DNA of 64,000 bases, taken from contig JAURWS010000030.1 of NCBI GenBank assembly GCA_030654835.1, positions 1-64,000 on the forward strand, given 5' to 3'. The position numbers and the translations under genes were made by a program. Within the stretch, counting starts at the first letter, position 1, and each line of letters opens with the position of its first letter. Below are positions 7,619 through 16,506 of the stretch, in pieces. This stretch comes from Gammaproteobacteria bacterium (GTDB lineage Bacteria; Pseudomonadota; Gammaproteobacteria; Pseudomonadales; Pseudohongiellaceae). The notes under the pieces were generated by a model, which had not been told where the DNA came from, did no database searches, and worked only from the letters and a program-made list of their open reading frames with translations.

Positions 7619-8650
7619 ATGACCAAACGACGACTCAGTCAGCAGCAGCGCGGCCGCATCAACCGCAATCAGGAAGACCGTCAGACGCGTCTGCGCAGCG
7701 AGAAGCCCGCACGGCCCGAAGCCAATCCTGAAGATCTCGGGCCTGAGATTCCGGGTCTGGTGATCTGCCACTTTGGGCAGCAACTGGAGATCGAAAGCCT
7801 GGCGCCTGAAAGCGTCGGCCAGGTGTTCCGCTGCTTCCAGCGCACCAACCTGCCGTCACTCGCCACTGGTGACCGGGTGATCTGGCAGGCGGACAGCGAC
7901 AGCACAGGCGTGGTGGTGGCATTGCAGGACCGTATCTCCCTGATGTCGCGACCTAATCAGCAATCTGTCCTGCGGCCGGTTGCCGCCAACGTTAGCGCCG
8001 TGGCCATCGTCATCGCGCCACTGCCGCAGCCTTTTGCCAACCTCATCGATCGCTATCTGGTGATGGCCGAACATCTGGGGCTGCGCCCGCTCATTGTCCT
8101 CAACAAGGTGGATGCCTTCATGGCATCCCGTGATGTGGACATCGAGAGCATGCTGGCTATCTATGCGTGCGTTGGTTATCCGGTGCTGCGCGTCTCGTGC
8201 AAGCAGGGAGTCGGAATTGAGGAGCTTAAGCGGTTTCTGGCCGAGCACACTGTCGTGTTTGTCGGGCAGTCGGGGGTTGGCAAGTCTTCACTGGTCAATG
8301 CGTTACTCGGCGACGATTCACAGGAGGATAGTGCTTTGGTGGGCGACATGTCGGTTGGCCGGGAGAAGGGTACGCACACGACGACGGCCGCGCGCCTCTA
8401 CCATCTGCCAGGCAGTGGCGACCTGATCGACTCGCCGGGGATTCGTGAGTTCGGCCTCTGGCACATGGACCCACAGATGGTGTTCGATGGCTTCGCGGAG
8501 TTTCAACCGTATCGTGGCGCTTGTCGTTTCCGCGATTGCAGCCACCAACAGGAGCCGGGCTGTGCGCTGTTGAAGGCGGTGGAGGAAGGCCACATCAGCC
8601 CGCAACGTCTGGCCAGCTACTTCGCCCTGCTGAGCACGCTCACGCCCTGA
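7619..8650 (+). CDS. rsgA: Ribosome small-subunit assembly GTPase RsgA
   Basis: Circularly permuted GTPase of 343 residues that checks late 30S maturation. The basic N-terminus (MTKRRLSQQQRGRINRNQ) and the ATG at 7619 fit the family; the frame is open further upstream but would run into orn. After an OB-fold come G4 (LNKVD), G1 (GQSGVGKSS), G3 (DSPG) and the C-terminal zinc knuckle CRFRDCSHQQEPGC with its Cys/His ligands. The gene is 136 bp from the divergent orn. Confidence 0.94.
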   Translation: MTKRRLSQQQRGRINRNQEDRQTRLRSEKPARPEANPEDLGPEIPGLVICHFGQQLEIESLAPESVGQVFRCFQRTNLPSLATGDRVIWQADSDSTGVVVALQDRISLMSRPNQQSVLRPVAANVSAVAIVIAPLPQPFANLIDRYLVMAEHLGLRPLIVLNKVDAFMASRDVDIESMLAIYACVGYPVLRVSCKQGVGIEELKRFLAEHTVVFVGQSGVGKSSLVNALLGDDSQEDSALVGDMSVGREKGTHTTTAARLYHLPGSGDLIDSPGIREFGLWHMDPQMVFDGFAEFQPYRGACRFRDCSHQQEPGCALLKAVEEGHISPQRLASYFALLSTLTP

Positions 8651-8674
8651 TGCTGGCGCGCCGTTGTCGACGAC

Positions 8675-9616
8675 TCAGAATAGCTCCAGCGGGTCCGGGT
8701 CCGGAATCAATTCCGGGGGAGGAGTGCCCGCCGACAGCCCCCCCTCGGATTGGGCATCCAGCCTGCTTTCTGCTACTTCGTTCAGCACCATGATGACGAT
8801 GCGTCTGTTGGTGGGGTTCAAGGGGTTGGAGGCGTCCATTGGCACCGAGTCCGCCATGCCGATGATCTGCGCCAGCTGCTCGGGCCTCACGCCACCATCA
8901 ACCAGCGCGCGGCGGGCGGAGTTGGCGCGATCACTGGAAAGTTCCCAATTGCTGTACACGTCACTGGTGCCGAAGGGCGCGCTGTCCGTGTGGCCGAATA
9001 CGCTGATCTTGTTGGGCACTGTCCCGAAGATTTCCCCAATCGACCACAGGATCTCCAGCGCATAGGGGCGCAAGCGAGCATCACCACTGTTGAAGAGCGG
9101 GCGGTTCTCACGGTCAATGATCTGCACCATCAAGCCGTCCTCACTGATCTCGAAGGTCACGCTGTCCTTGAACCATTCGAACTGTTGATTCAGGTTGATC
9201 TCCGCTTCCACCTGCCCGCGCAGGCTCTCCAGTGTCTCGATCTGACGCAGCCGGGCCAGCTCTACAAACTCGGGATTTTCAATTTCGGGAGGGGATTCCA
9301 CCAGCGGGTTCTCGTCCTGCCGCACCAGCGAGAGGTTCATGCCCTGGTTGGTGACATTCAGCGGACGTCCCTCCAGGTCGAGCACATACGGCGTTCCGCC
9401 GTCGCCTACCGCACCGAGGTTGGTAGGGTCCGAGAAGTAACCAGCGATCGCCATCTTTTCCAGATTGGTGGTGGATTCGATCAGCCAAAGCACGAGAAAG
9501 AAGGACATCAGCGCCAGAGCGAAGTCCGCAAAAGCGATCTTCCAGGAGCCGCCGTGGGCACCGCCTGCCACTTTTTTTACACGTTTGACGACAATCGTCT
9601 GTTCTGTCTTTTCCAA
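8675..9616 (-). CDS. motB: Flagellar motor protein MotB
   Basis: Stator subunit of 313 residues. One transmembrane helix (FADFALALMSFFLVLWLIE) contains Asp31, the proton-binding residue. A linker follows, then a C-terminal OmpA-like peptidoglycan-binding domain (about 150-290, with FGHTDSAPFG and NWELSSDRANSARRAL). It lies 45 bp after motA on the same strand. The tail is proline/acid-rich. Its presence implies flagella elsewhere in the genome. Confidence 0.95.
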   Translation of the reverse strand: MEKTEQTIVVKRVKKVAGGAHGGSWKIAFADFALALMSFFLVLWLIESTTNLEKMAIAGYFSDPTNLGAVGDGGTPYVLDLEGRPLNVTNQGMNLSLVRQDENPLVESPPEIENPEFVELARLRQIETLESLRGQVEAEINLNQQFEWFKDSVTFEISEDGLMVQIIDRENRPLFNSGDARLRPYALEILWSIGEIFGTVPNKISVFGHTDSAPFGTSDVYSNWELSSDRANSARRALVDGGVRPEQLAQIIGMADSVPMDASNPLNPTNRRIVIMVLNEVAESRLDAQSEGGLSAGTPPPELIPDPDPLELF

Positions 9617-9661
9617 GATCGGTCTCTACCCGGTAGTGATCATTGAACTCTTTTCAGGCTG

Positions 9662-10513
9662 TCAGCGGCTGCGCACATGGTTCTCCAATTCGGAGAAGGA
9701 GGGGCGATCGGCGGAGAACAGCGTCTTGCGGGCAAACTCCACCGCCATCTGTGGTGGCAAGCCGTTGGAGGTCGCCACGATGGCGGCTTTCACACATTCG
9801 AACATCTTGATCTCTTCATCGGCCACCGAGGCGAGCCGCGAGCTCATCGGGCCGATGAAGCCATAGGCCACGAAGATACCCAGAAAGGTTCCGACCAGCG
9901 CAGCCGCCACGCTGTGGCCCAGCGCTTCGGGCGGGCCGCCAAGCTTCTGCATGGTGATCACAATACCGAGCACCGCCGCCACGATACCGAAGCCCGGGAG
10001 TCCGTCGGCAACCCGGTGAATCGCGTGCGAGGGTTCGGTCAGCTCATGCAGCTGTGTCTCGATCTCGGATTCCATCATCGCCTCGATCTCGTGAGGAGCG
10101 AGGTTGCTGGTGGTGAGGATGCGCAGGTTATCGGCAATGAACTCGATGATGCGCGTGTCCTTGAGCAGCTTGGGATAGCGAGTGAAGATGCCGCTGTCCG
10201 CAGGCGACTCGATATCAGCCTCCACGGCCATCATGCCTTCACGGCGCGCCTTGTTGAAAATGTCGTAGAGTAGACCCAGCAAATCGAGATACATCGAAGA
10301 GTCTTTGTTGGAGCCAAATATGGCGCGCGGCAACTGCTTACCGCACTCCTTAACCAGATGCATACTGTTGGCGATCAGGAACGCGCCAAACGCAGCTCCG
10401 AGGATGATGAGGATTTCGGACGGCTGCCACAGCACACCGAGCACACCACCGTGCCATAAGTAGCCTCCTGCCACGCTGAGGATGACGACACTAACTCCAA
10501 CAAAGAACAACAT
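9662..10513 (-). CDS. motA: Flagellar motor protein MotA
   Basis: Membrane partner of MotB, 283 residues, with four hydrophobic helices (two near the N-terminus, two around residues 165-220). The cytoplasmic loop between them carries the charged residues that contact the rotor (ARREGMMAVEADIE region). It is the first gene of the motAB operon. A sigma-28-like promoter is suggested at 10560-10586. The orn / rsgA / motB / motA / psd order matches Pseudomonas. Confidence 0.95.
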   Translation of the reverse strand: MLFFVGVSVVILSVAGGYLWHGGVLGVLWQPSEILIILGAAFGAFLIANSMHLVKECGKQLPRAIFGSNKDSSMYLDLLGLLYDIFNKARREGMMAVEADIESPADSGIFTRYPKLLKDTRIIEFIADNLRILTTSNLAPHEIEAMMESEIETQLHELTEPSHAIHRVADGLPGFGIVAAVLGIVITMQKLGGPPEALGHSVAAALVGTFLGIFVAYGFIGPMSSRLASVADEEIKMFECVKAAIVATSNGLPPQMAVEFARKTLFSADRPSFSELENHVRSR

Positions 10514-10559
10514 TGCTTACTTCCCTCTGGCCCTGAACAGTGCAGACAACTCTCCCTTT

Positions 10560-10586
10560 AAATCGGTCACAGCGGCCAAAGCATTA
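10560..10586 (-). promoter_or_regulatory. Possible sigma-28 (FliA) promoter for motAB
   Basis: On the minus strand TAAT is followed after 15 bases by ACCGATTT, compared with the FliA pattern TAAA-N15-GCCGATAA. It ends 46 bp before the motA ATG. Eight of twelve positions agree, so this is a suggestion only. Confidence 0.3.
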
Positions 10587-10692
10587 GCCGAATCATGAGA
10601 TTTTGCCCGTTTCTGTCCCTTAACTTGTGTCACCCGTGCGCGTTGATTAAGCTGTCTGCCCTTTCCAGAATGAGACAGACAGCACCCGAACC

Positions 10693-11577
10693 ATGAGCGA
10701 CAGACTCTTTATCGTTTTTCAGCACCTCGTACCACAACACGCCCTTTCCAGAGTTATCGGCTGGCTGGCTGATTGTCAGTGGGGGTTTGTCAAAAATACT
10801 TTCATCGACTGGTTCGTGAAGCGTTACCGCGTGGACATGGAGGAGGCTCGCTGCTCTGATGCGCTGCAATACGCCTGTTTCAACGACTTCTTCACGCGTG
10901 AACTCAAAGAAGGGGCACGTGTCATTGATGACGCCAAAGAAGCCATTGCGTGCCCGGCAGACGGCGCCATCAGTCAATCAGGCACTATCGAGCAAGGCAC
11001 CTTGTTGCAGGCCAAGGGCCGCCACTTCAGTCTGGTGGATCTGCTGGGCGGCGATGCGCAGCGAGCGGAACCTTTTCAGGACGGAGTGTTTGCCACCGTC
11101 TACCTGTCACCGCGCGATTATCATCGGGTGCACATGCCACTCAGCGGCACACTGACGAAAATGATTCATGTGCCGGGCAAGCTGTTCTCCGTGAATCAGC
11201 TGACGAGCGAGCACGTTCCCGATCTGTTTGCGCGCAACGAGCGCGTCGTGTGTCTGTTTGATACCGATACCGGCCCCATGGCACTGGTGCTGGTGGGCGC
11301 AATGATTGTGGCGAGTGTGGACACGGTGTGGGCGGGGCAGGTGTGCCCAGGACGCACAGATTGTGCAGAGGTGAGTTATCTGGATCACCTGCCACCGATA
11401 CAGATTGCCAAAGGCGCAGAGATGGGGCGATTCAAACTGGGGTCGACGGTGATTGCCGTATTCGGGCCGGGCGTAGCGAAGCTGGAGGAATGTCTGGGAG
11501 CGGGTGACCCGGTGCGCATGGGTCAGCGCCTGGGAACACTTGTGGGAGCGGGCCAGCCCGCGATAGAGCTTGAATAA
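10693..11577 (+). CDS. psd: Phosphatidylserine decarboxylase
   Basis: Makes phosphatidylethanolamine at the inner membrane. The 294-residue proenzyme cleaves itself at Gly250-Ser251 within LGST to form the pyruvoyl cofactor. The triad Asp90 (CPADGAIS), His147 (YHRVHMP; His144 next to it) and Ser251 is intact. From residue 283 on, the tail (VGAGQPAIELE) is encoded by a REP palindrome starting at 11541, as in queG. The active chain is otherwise full length. Confidence 0.95.
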   Translation: MSDRLFIVFQHLVPQHALSRVIGWLADCQWGFVKNTFIDWFVKRYRVDMEEARCSDALQYACFNDFFTRELKEGARVIDDAKEAIACPADGAISQSGTIEQGTLLQAKGRHFSLVDLLGGDAQRAEPFQDGVFATVYLSPRDYHRVHMPLSGTLTKMIHVPGKLFSVNQLTSEHVPDLFARNERVVCLFDTDTGPMALVLVGAMIVASVDTVWAGQVCPGRTDCAEVSYLDHLPPIQIAKGAEMGRFKLGSTVIAVFGPGVAKLEECLGAGDPVRMGQRLGTLVGAGQPAIELE

Positions 11578-11607
11578 ATTCCTATCGCGTGCGGGCACGC
11601 TCCCACA
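11541..11607. repeat. REP pair between psd and ppnP
   Basis: A plus-oriented copy (11541-11565) lies inside the 3' end of psd and an inverted copy (11583-11607) follows the stop. Together they form an inverted pair between convergent genes and probably serve as the terminator. Confidence 0.88.
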
Positions 11608-11616
11608 CAATAGCCA

Positions 11617-11931
11617 TCAATCGAGGTAAGAGCAGCAGTAGTCGGTCACAGTCAGCACCTTGATGCCGAAGGCTGTATTGGCCCCTACTTCAAAGCTCTC
11701 ACCACCAGTCACTGTCTGCCAGGCCAGCGAACCGGGTAATTGCACTTCAACAGTACCAGACAGGATTTCCATGATCTCTTTCTTGGCAGTCGAGAATTTG
11801 TACTCGCCTGGCAGCATGATTCCGAGGGTCTTCTTTTCGCCGCTGGCAAATTCGACAGTGCGGCTGGTGACTTTTCCATCAAAGTAAACATTCGCCGCTT
11901 TCACGACGGTGACATTCTCAAATTTACTCAT
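11617..11931 (-). CDS. ppnP: Pyrimidine/purine nucleoside phosphorylase PpnP
   Basis: A single-domain cupin of 104 residues (formerly DUF1255/YaiE) that splits nucleosides with phosphate. Visible landmarks are [23 protein letters not shown] and the C-terminal [15 protein letters not shown]. The length is typical (E. coli 94). It is monocistronic, convergent with psd and divergent from the small ORF at 12025. Confidence 0.9.
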   Translation of the reverse strand: MSKFENVTVVKAANVYFDGKVTSRTVEFASGEKKTLGIMLPGEYKFSTAKKEIMEILSGTVEVQLPGSLAWQTVTGGESFEVGANTAFGIKVLTVTDYCCSYLD

Positions 11932-12024
11932 ACTGCGATCTCTGTTAGAAAGGGTTCAGGACGGGTATTCAATGCAAAATAGAACGGGCGCAGATTCTAG
12001 CATGCAGGACGAGGAGTAAAGCAA

Positions 12025-12213
12025 ATGTGTAAAGGCTTCAATCTTGACGAGCAACAGAAGGCCACTCTCAAGGCCTGTATCGTGGAGTCGCAGACTCCTG
12101 GCCGATCGATGATCGCCAGACTGCGCACCTCTCTGACCATGATCGTGATCGGCATGTACTCGGCGTCTTCCCGAGTGCCGATGACCTATGACAAGAACAA
12201 CAAACTGTTCTGA
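12025..12213 (+). CDS. Small protein of unknown function
   Basis: A 62-residue frame (MCKGFNLDEQQKATLKAC...) with GAGGAG centred about 10 bases before the ATG, which is better translation-start evidence than most short frames here have. The N-terminus is acidic/polar and the middle mildly hydrophobic (LTMIVIGMYSA). It lies between ppnP and ilvA and stops 10 bp from the convergent ilvA end. No family is recognised. An antisense frame of 86 codons covers the same DNA but lacks a ribosome-binding site. Confidence 0.42.
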   Translation: MCKGFNLDEQQKATLKACIVESQTPGRSMIARLRTSLTMIVIGMYSASSRVPMTYDKNNKLF

Positions 12214-12222
12214 CACCTCACT

Positions 12223-13740
12223 TCAGTCCGGGGCCAGGAAAGTCTGGTAGGCCACGTTGTTTGTCTCATCCCAGTAGCGATAACCGATTGTCTTCAGGCA
12301 CTCCGTGAACGACTTCATCTCGCCGTCAGGTACCTGCATACCAACCAGCACGCGGCCATAATCAGCGCCGTGGTTGCGATAGTGGAACATCGAGATGTTC
12401 CAGCGTCCTCCGAGCAGATCCAGAAACTTCATCAAGGCGCCCGGGCGTTCGGGAAACTCGAAGCGAAATACGCGCTCATTCGCCAGCGCGTGAGTTCGTC
12501 CGCCGACCATGTGGCGAATATGCAGTTTGGCGGCCTCGTTATCCGACATGTCGACGACTTTGAAGTGTTTGCTATCGAGTTCTGCGAGCAGTTCACGACG
12601 TCCGCGCTCCGGGTCGCTGATCTCGATGCCGACGAAGATCTTGGCACTCACGGGGTCGTCGTAGCGGTAGTTGAATTCGGTGATATTGCGCTTGCCCAGC
12701 GCCGTCGAGAAGTGGCGGAAGCTGCCAGGTTTTTCGTCGATGGTGACGGCGAGCACCACTTCACGCCGCTCCCCCAACTCGGTGCGTTCCGAGATGTGGC
12801 GTAAGCGATGGAAGTTGATGTTGGCACCAGTCACCACTGAAATCAGGGTTTTCCCGGTGAGCCTGTGCTCCCTTACATATTTTTTCATGCCGGCAACGGC
12901 GAGTGCTCCGGCTGGCTCTGTGACCGCTCGCGTGTCATCGAAGATGTCTTTCACTGCCGAGCATATCTCGTCGGTCGTGACTGTCACCACATCGTCCACC
13001 AGCTTGCGCAGGATACGGAAAGGCTCCTTGCCGATCTGTGCGACGGCGACGCCATCGGCAAACAGACCAACCTGAGGCAGGACCACGCGACGCTGCGCCT
13101 TCAGTGCTGCCTGCAGACAGGCAGAGTCCTCGGCTTCGACCGCGATCAGTTTGATCTCGGGGCGGATATATTTCACGTAGGCGGCAATGCCTGCCATCAA
13201 GCCACCACCGCCCACCGGCACGAAGATAGCGTCCAGAATGCCGCTGTGTTGGCGCACGATCTCCAGGCCCACGGTACCCTGTCCGGCTATGACAGCGCTG
13301 TCGTCGAACGCATGGACAAAGGTATAGCCCTTCTCCTTTACCAATGCCTGCGCGTGAGTGGCGGCCTCGTTATAGGTATCACCACGCAGGATGACTTTGC
13401 CGCCAAGTGCCTTCACGGCATCGGTCTTGATCTTCGGAGTCGTCACCGGCATCACAATGATGGTCTTGATACCCAGACGCGCGCCCGCCATCGCCACTCC
13501 CTGCGCGTGGTTCCCTGCCGACGCAGCAATGACACCTTTCCTGGCCTCCACTTCGGTCAGACCTGCCATCTTGTTGTACGCGCCACGCAACTTGAAGCTG
13601 TGAACCGGTTGTAAGTCCTCACGCTTCAACAGGACCTGATTGCCGAGCCGCTGTGACAGAATCGCTGCCTTTTGCACCGGGGTCTCAATCGCGACATCGT
13701 AGACTTTGGCAGAGAGAATTTCCTTTACATACTTTTCCAT
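12223..13740 (-). CDS. ilvA: Threonine ammonia-lyase, biosynthetic
   Basis: First step of isoleucine synthesis (threonine to 2-oxobutanoate). It has 505 residues from the ATG at 13740, which follows AAGG; the frame is open upstream but those codons match nothing in the family. The PLP lysine lies in [12 protein letters not shown], the glycine loop in VPVGGGGL. Two ACT-like C-terminal domains (about 325-500, with [13 protein letters not shown]) identify the long, isoleucine-inhibited form. It is divergent from rpiA across 89 bp, as in Pseudomonas. Confidence 0.95.
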   Translation of the reverse strand: MEKYVKEILSAKVYDVAIETPVQKAAILSQRLGNQVLLKREDLQPVHSFKLRGAYNKMAGLTEVEARKGVIAASAGNHAQGVAMAGARLGIKTIIVMPVTTPKIKTDAVKALGGKVILRGDTYNEAATHAQALVKEKGYTFVHAFDDSAVIAGQGTVGLEIVRQHSGILDAIFVPVGGGGLMAGIAAYVKYIRPEIKLIAVEAEDSACLQAALKAQRRVVLPQVGLFADGVAVAQIGKEPFRILRKLVDDVVTVTTDEICSAVKDIFDDTRAVTEPAGALAVAGMKKYVREHRLTGKTLISVVTGANINFHRLRHISERTELGERREVVLAVTIDEKPGSFRHFSTALGKRNITEFNYRYDDPVSAKIFVGIEISDPERGRRELLAELDSKHFKVVDMSDNEAAKLHIRHMVGGRTHALANERVFRFEFPERPGALMKFLDLLGGRWNISMFHYRNHGADYGRVLVGMQVPDGEMKSFTECLKTIGYRYWDETNNVAYQTFLAPD

Positions 13741-13829
13741 CGTTGACCTTCTGGGGCAGAAAATTGCGGGCAGGGCTCCGTTCAACTCCGTATAATCTGC
13801 AGGAGTTCACTTCAACCCGGGAAATTAGC

Positions 13830-14504
13830 ATGGATCAGAATGAAATGAAAAAGGCGGTTGCCGCCGCTGCCGCCAAGTATGTCGAGGAAAGGCTGGAGGA
13901 AAAGAGCGTCATTGGGGTAGGTACCGGGTCTACCGCGAATTATTTCATCGAGTGCCTGGCCCCCTTCAAGAATCGCATCCACAGCACCGTGGCAAGTTCA
14001 GAAGAAACCCGCAGAAGACTGATGGCTCTGGGCATTCCCGTATTTGATCTGAACAGCGTCGATGAAGTCACTTTCTATATTGATGGCGCTGACGAGGCCA
14101 ATGCACAGCTGCACCTGATAAAAGGCGGTGGCGGCGCGCTAACGCGTGAAAAAATTATTGCGGCAGTTGCCAAAGAATTCGTCTGCATTGCAGACCAAAG
14201 TAAATACGTTCCCGTGCTGGGAAGGTTTCCGCTGCCTGTGGAGGTGATCCCGATGGCGAGAAGTCATGTGGGGAGAGCAATCGTAAAGCTGGGAGGAGAT
14301 CCGGTTTACCGCGAAGGGTTTATCACCGATAACGGCAACCAGATCATCGACATCCACAATATGCATATCGTGGATCCCAGAGAACTGGAACAGCAGCTCA
14401 ATCAAATCACAGGTGTCGTTACTAATGGGCTTTTCGCCATACGCCCTGCAGATCTGCTGATCCTGGGAACAAGAGATGGCATCAGAACTTATACAGCAGC
14501 CTGA
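13830..14504 (+). CDS. rpiA: Ribose-5-phosphate isomerase A
   Basis: Interconverts ribose-5-P and ribulose-5-P. The 224-residue protein starts at the ATG at 13830; the frame extends upstream into the ilvA region without family similarity. The phosphate-binding loop [11 protein letters not shown], the active-site DGADEAN and [11 protein letters not shown] are all present. A strong two-way terminator follows at 14586. Together with tkt at 22-24 kb it belongs to the pentose phosphate pathway. Confidence 0.95.
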   Translation: MDQNEMKKAVAAAAAKYVEERLEEKSVIGVGTGSTANYFIECLAPFKNRIHSTVASSEETRRRLMALGIPVFDLNSVDEVTFYIDGADEANAQLHLIKGGGGALTREKIIAAVAKEFVCIADQSKYVPVLGRFPLPVEVIPMARSHVGRAIVKLGGDPVYREGFITDNGNQIIDIHNMHIVDPRELEQQLNQITGVVTNGLFAIRPADLLILGTRDGIRTYTAA

Positions 14505-14585
14505 TTACTACGCTCTAGCTAAGCTACACGAAACAAAAATCCACCGGTTCGAATCATAAGATTCAAACTGCATCTGCAAAGTAAA

Positions 14586-14620
14586 AACGCAGAATGCCGT
14601 GAAGCATTCTGCGTTCTTTT
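14586..14620. terminator. Bidirectional terminator between rpiA and the cold-shock gene
   Basis: A perfect 12-bp stem (AACGCAGAATGC / GCATTCTGCGTT) with a 6-base loop. It has TTTT on the plus side and an A run at 14583-14587 that gives Ts for the minus-strand gene. Confidence 0.92.
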
Positions 14621-14621
14621 A

Positions 14622-14831
14622 TTACAGAGGATTTACGTTCTCTGCTTGCGGGCCTTTTTGACCTTGGGTCACATCCATCGTAACTTTCTGGCCTTCGTGA
14701 AGAGTTTTTCTTCCGGAACCGTTAATTGCGCTGAAGTGGACGAATACGTCCTTTCCACCTTCCTGCTCAATGAAACCAAAGCCCTTCTCATCATTGAACC
14801 ACTTAACAGTACCTTCTACTTGCTCTGACAT
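14622..14831 (-). CDS. CspA-family cold-shock protein
   Basis: RNA chaperone of 69 residues with one cold-shock domain. RNP1 reads KGFGFIEQ and RNP2 reads VFVHFSAI. The 184 bp upstream has no other gene and probably holds a long 5' leader, as is usual for csp genes. Which paralogue this is cannot be told. Confidence 0.94.
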   Translation of the reverse strand: MSEQVEGTVKWFNDEKGFGFIEQEGGKDVFVHFSAINGSGRKTLHEGQKVTMDVTQGQKGPQAENVNPL

Positions 14832-15015
14832 ATTTCTCTCTTGTTCTTAAAAATTTAGTTACACGGCCAACATCACTGCCAACCCTTGAATCCATTAGGA
14901 TTCTCCCGAAGTGTACCCCTATCTTATGGCGGATGGAATACGGTTTTTGCACTTAATCTCAGGAAAACTGATTATTTTTCGCATTTTTCTGCGAATTCCA
15001 TAGCCGCAAACGACG

Positions 15016-16413
15016 TTAATCAAAAATTTTTCCAGGATTCATGACCTTGTTCGGGTCAAAAACATTCTTCAATGCCTTCATTATCGCGACTTCACTGTCA
15101 TCCCGGCTGTAGGAAAGGAAGGGCTTTTTCAATAGTCCCACGCCATGCTCGGCCGATATGCTGCCGCCATAACGCTTCACACAAGCAAAGATGTCATAAC
15201 TGACCCGATGGCACTGCTCAAAGAAAATGGCTTTGTCCAATGTGTCAGGCTTGAGAATATTGAGATGCACATTGCCATCACCAATATGTCCAAACCAGAT
15301 GATCTCGAAGTCCGGGTATTGCCGGTTGACGATCTCGTCCACTTCGCGCACAAACGCGGGAACTTTGGACACCTTCACCGAGATATCGTTTTTGTAGGGA
15401 GTGAAGCGGGAAATGGTTTCCGATATATCTTCGCGCAGACGCCAGAGATCGCGCGCTTGAGTGCTGTTCTGGCTGATAGTGCCATCCAGCGCCCAGCCTT
15501 GCTCGACACAATGTTCGAACGCTTCCATGGCCTGCTCCATGCCTTGCTCACTGACATTCTCAAATTCGATCAACGCATAGAAATCGCCTGCGGTTTCGCA
15601 CGGGCGCTGCAACCCCTTCTCATGAATTACATGCCGCAACGCCTTCTCTGAGAAGAATTCGAAGGCCATCAGGGGCAGCCTCGCCTGGAAGGTTTGCAGC
15701 ACATTCATCGCGTCTTCCATCTTCTCGACGGCGAGCACCAGCACGGTCGGATCTTTCGGAGGCGTGGCCAGCTTCATGGTGAGTTCCACAATGAAACCGA
15801 GCGTGCCCTCTGAGCCGATAAACAAGTGCCGCAGGTCATAACCCGTAGCGTTCTTGATCAGACCCTTGTTCAGGTCCAGCAGTTCGCCGCTGCCAGTGAC
15901 GACCTTCATGCCGACCACCCAGTCCCTCGTGAGACCGTACTTGATGACCTTGATGCCACCGGCATTGGTGGCGGCATTACCACCGAGCTGACTGGAGCCG
16001 GAAGAGGCGAAATCCACGGGATAGAACAGCTGCTTTTCTTCCGCAAAATTTTGCAGTTGTTCTGTCACAACACCCGCCTGACAGACCACCTGACGATCAG
16101 TGGGATCAAAATCCAGAATCTTGTTCATTCTGTCGAAAGCCACGACGACTTCACCATTGGAGGCTACCGCTCCACCACTCAGACCGGTTCTCCCTCCCGA
16201 TGGCACCAACGCCACTTGATGTGCATTCGCGTAACGCACAACGTCCTGCACCTGCCCAATCGAAGAAGGAAATACGATGGCAGAGGGATGCGGTTCATAA
16301 ACTTTCGTCCAATCCTTGCCAAAGGTGAACAATGACTCGGCATCGGCTTTGACCTTGTCGTCTCCGACAATACGAGAGAGGGCGGCAATCAGTTCTGCTT
16401 GCGATTGATTCAT
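15016..16413 (-). CDS. D-2-hydroxyglutarate dehydrogenase (FAD-linked)
   Basis: An FAD-dependent enzyme of 465 residues with an N-terminal PCMH/FAD-binding-4 domain (PSGGRTGLSGGA; SSQLGGNAATNAGG) and a C-terminal FAD-oxidase domain whose metal ligands lie in GHIGDGNVHLN and SAEHGVG. The neighbour decides the substrate. It is divergent from serA, as in Pseudomonas, where SerA makes D-2-hydroxyglutarate from 2-oxoglutarate and this dehydrogenase returns it. A D-lactate or glycolate oxidase role is possible but less likely. The start ATG is followed by NQSQAELIAAL, typical for the family. Confidence 0.82.
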   Translation of the reverse strand: MNQSQAELIAALSRIVGDDKVKADAESLFTFGKDWTKVYEPHPSAIVFPSSIGQVQDVVRYANAHQVALVPSGGRTGLSGGAVASNGEVVVAFDRMNKILDFDPTDRQVVCQAGVVTEQLQNFAEEKQLFYPVDFASSGSSQLGGNAATNAGGIKVIKYGLTRDWVVGMKVVTGSGELLDLNKGLIKNATGYDLRHLFIGSEGTLGFIVELTMKLATPPKDPTVLVLAVEKMEDAMNVLQTFQARLPLMAFEFFSEKALRHVIHEKGLQRPCETAGDFYALIEFENVSEQGMEQAMEAFEHCVEQGWALDGTISQNSTQARDLWRLREDISETISRFTPYKNDISVKVSKVPAFVREVDEIVNRQYPDFEIIWFGHIGDGNVHLNILKPDTLDKAIFFEQCHRVSYDIFACVKRYGGSISAEHGVGLLKKPFLSYSRDDSEVAIMKALKNVFDPNKVMNPGKIFD

Positions 16414-16506
16414 CAGATTCGGTGACCGTGATTGATTGAGCGTGGCTTATGGTAACATAGCGCGCCTGTCTTCCTGCAGTTCCAAGCAAAGAGAAATCAC
16501 ACCGCC

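Noticed and set aside
11956-12216. 86-codon minus-strand frame opposite the 62-residue small ORF
   Set aside because: His/Arg/Gly-rich shadow without a ribosome-binding site; the plus-strand frame is better supported.
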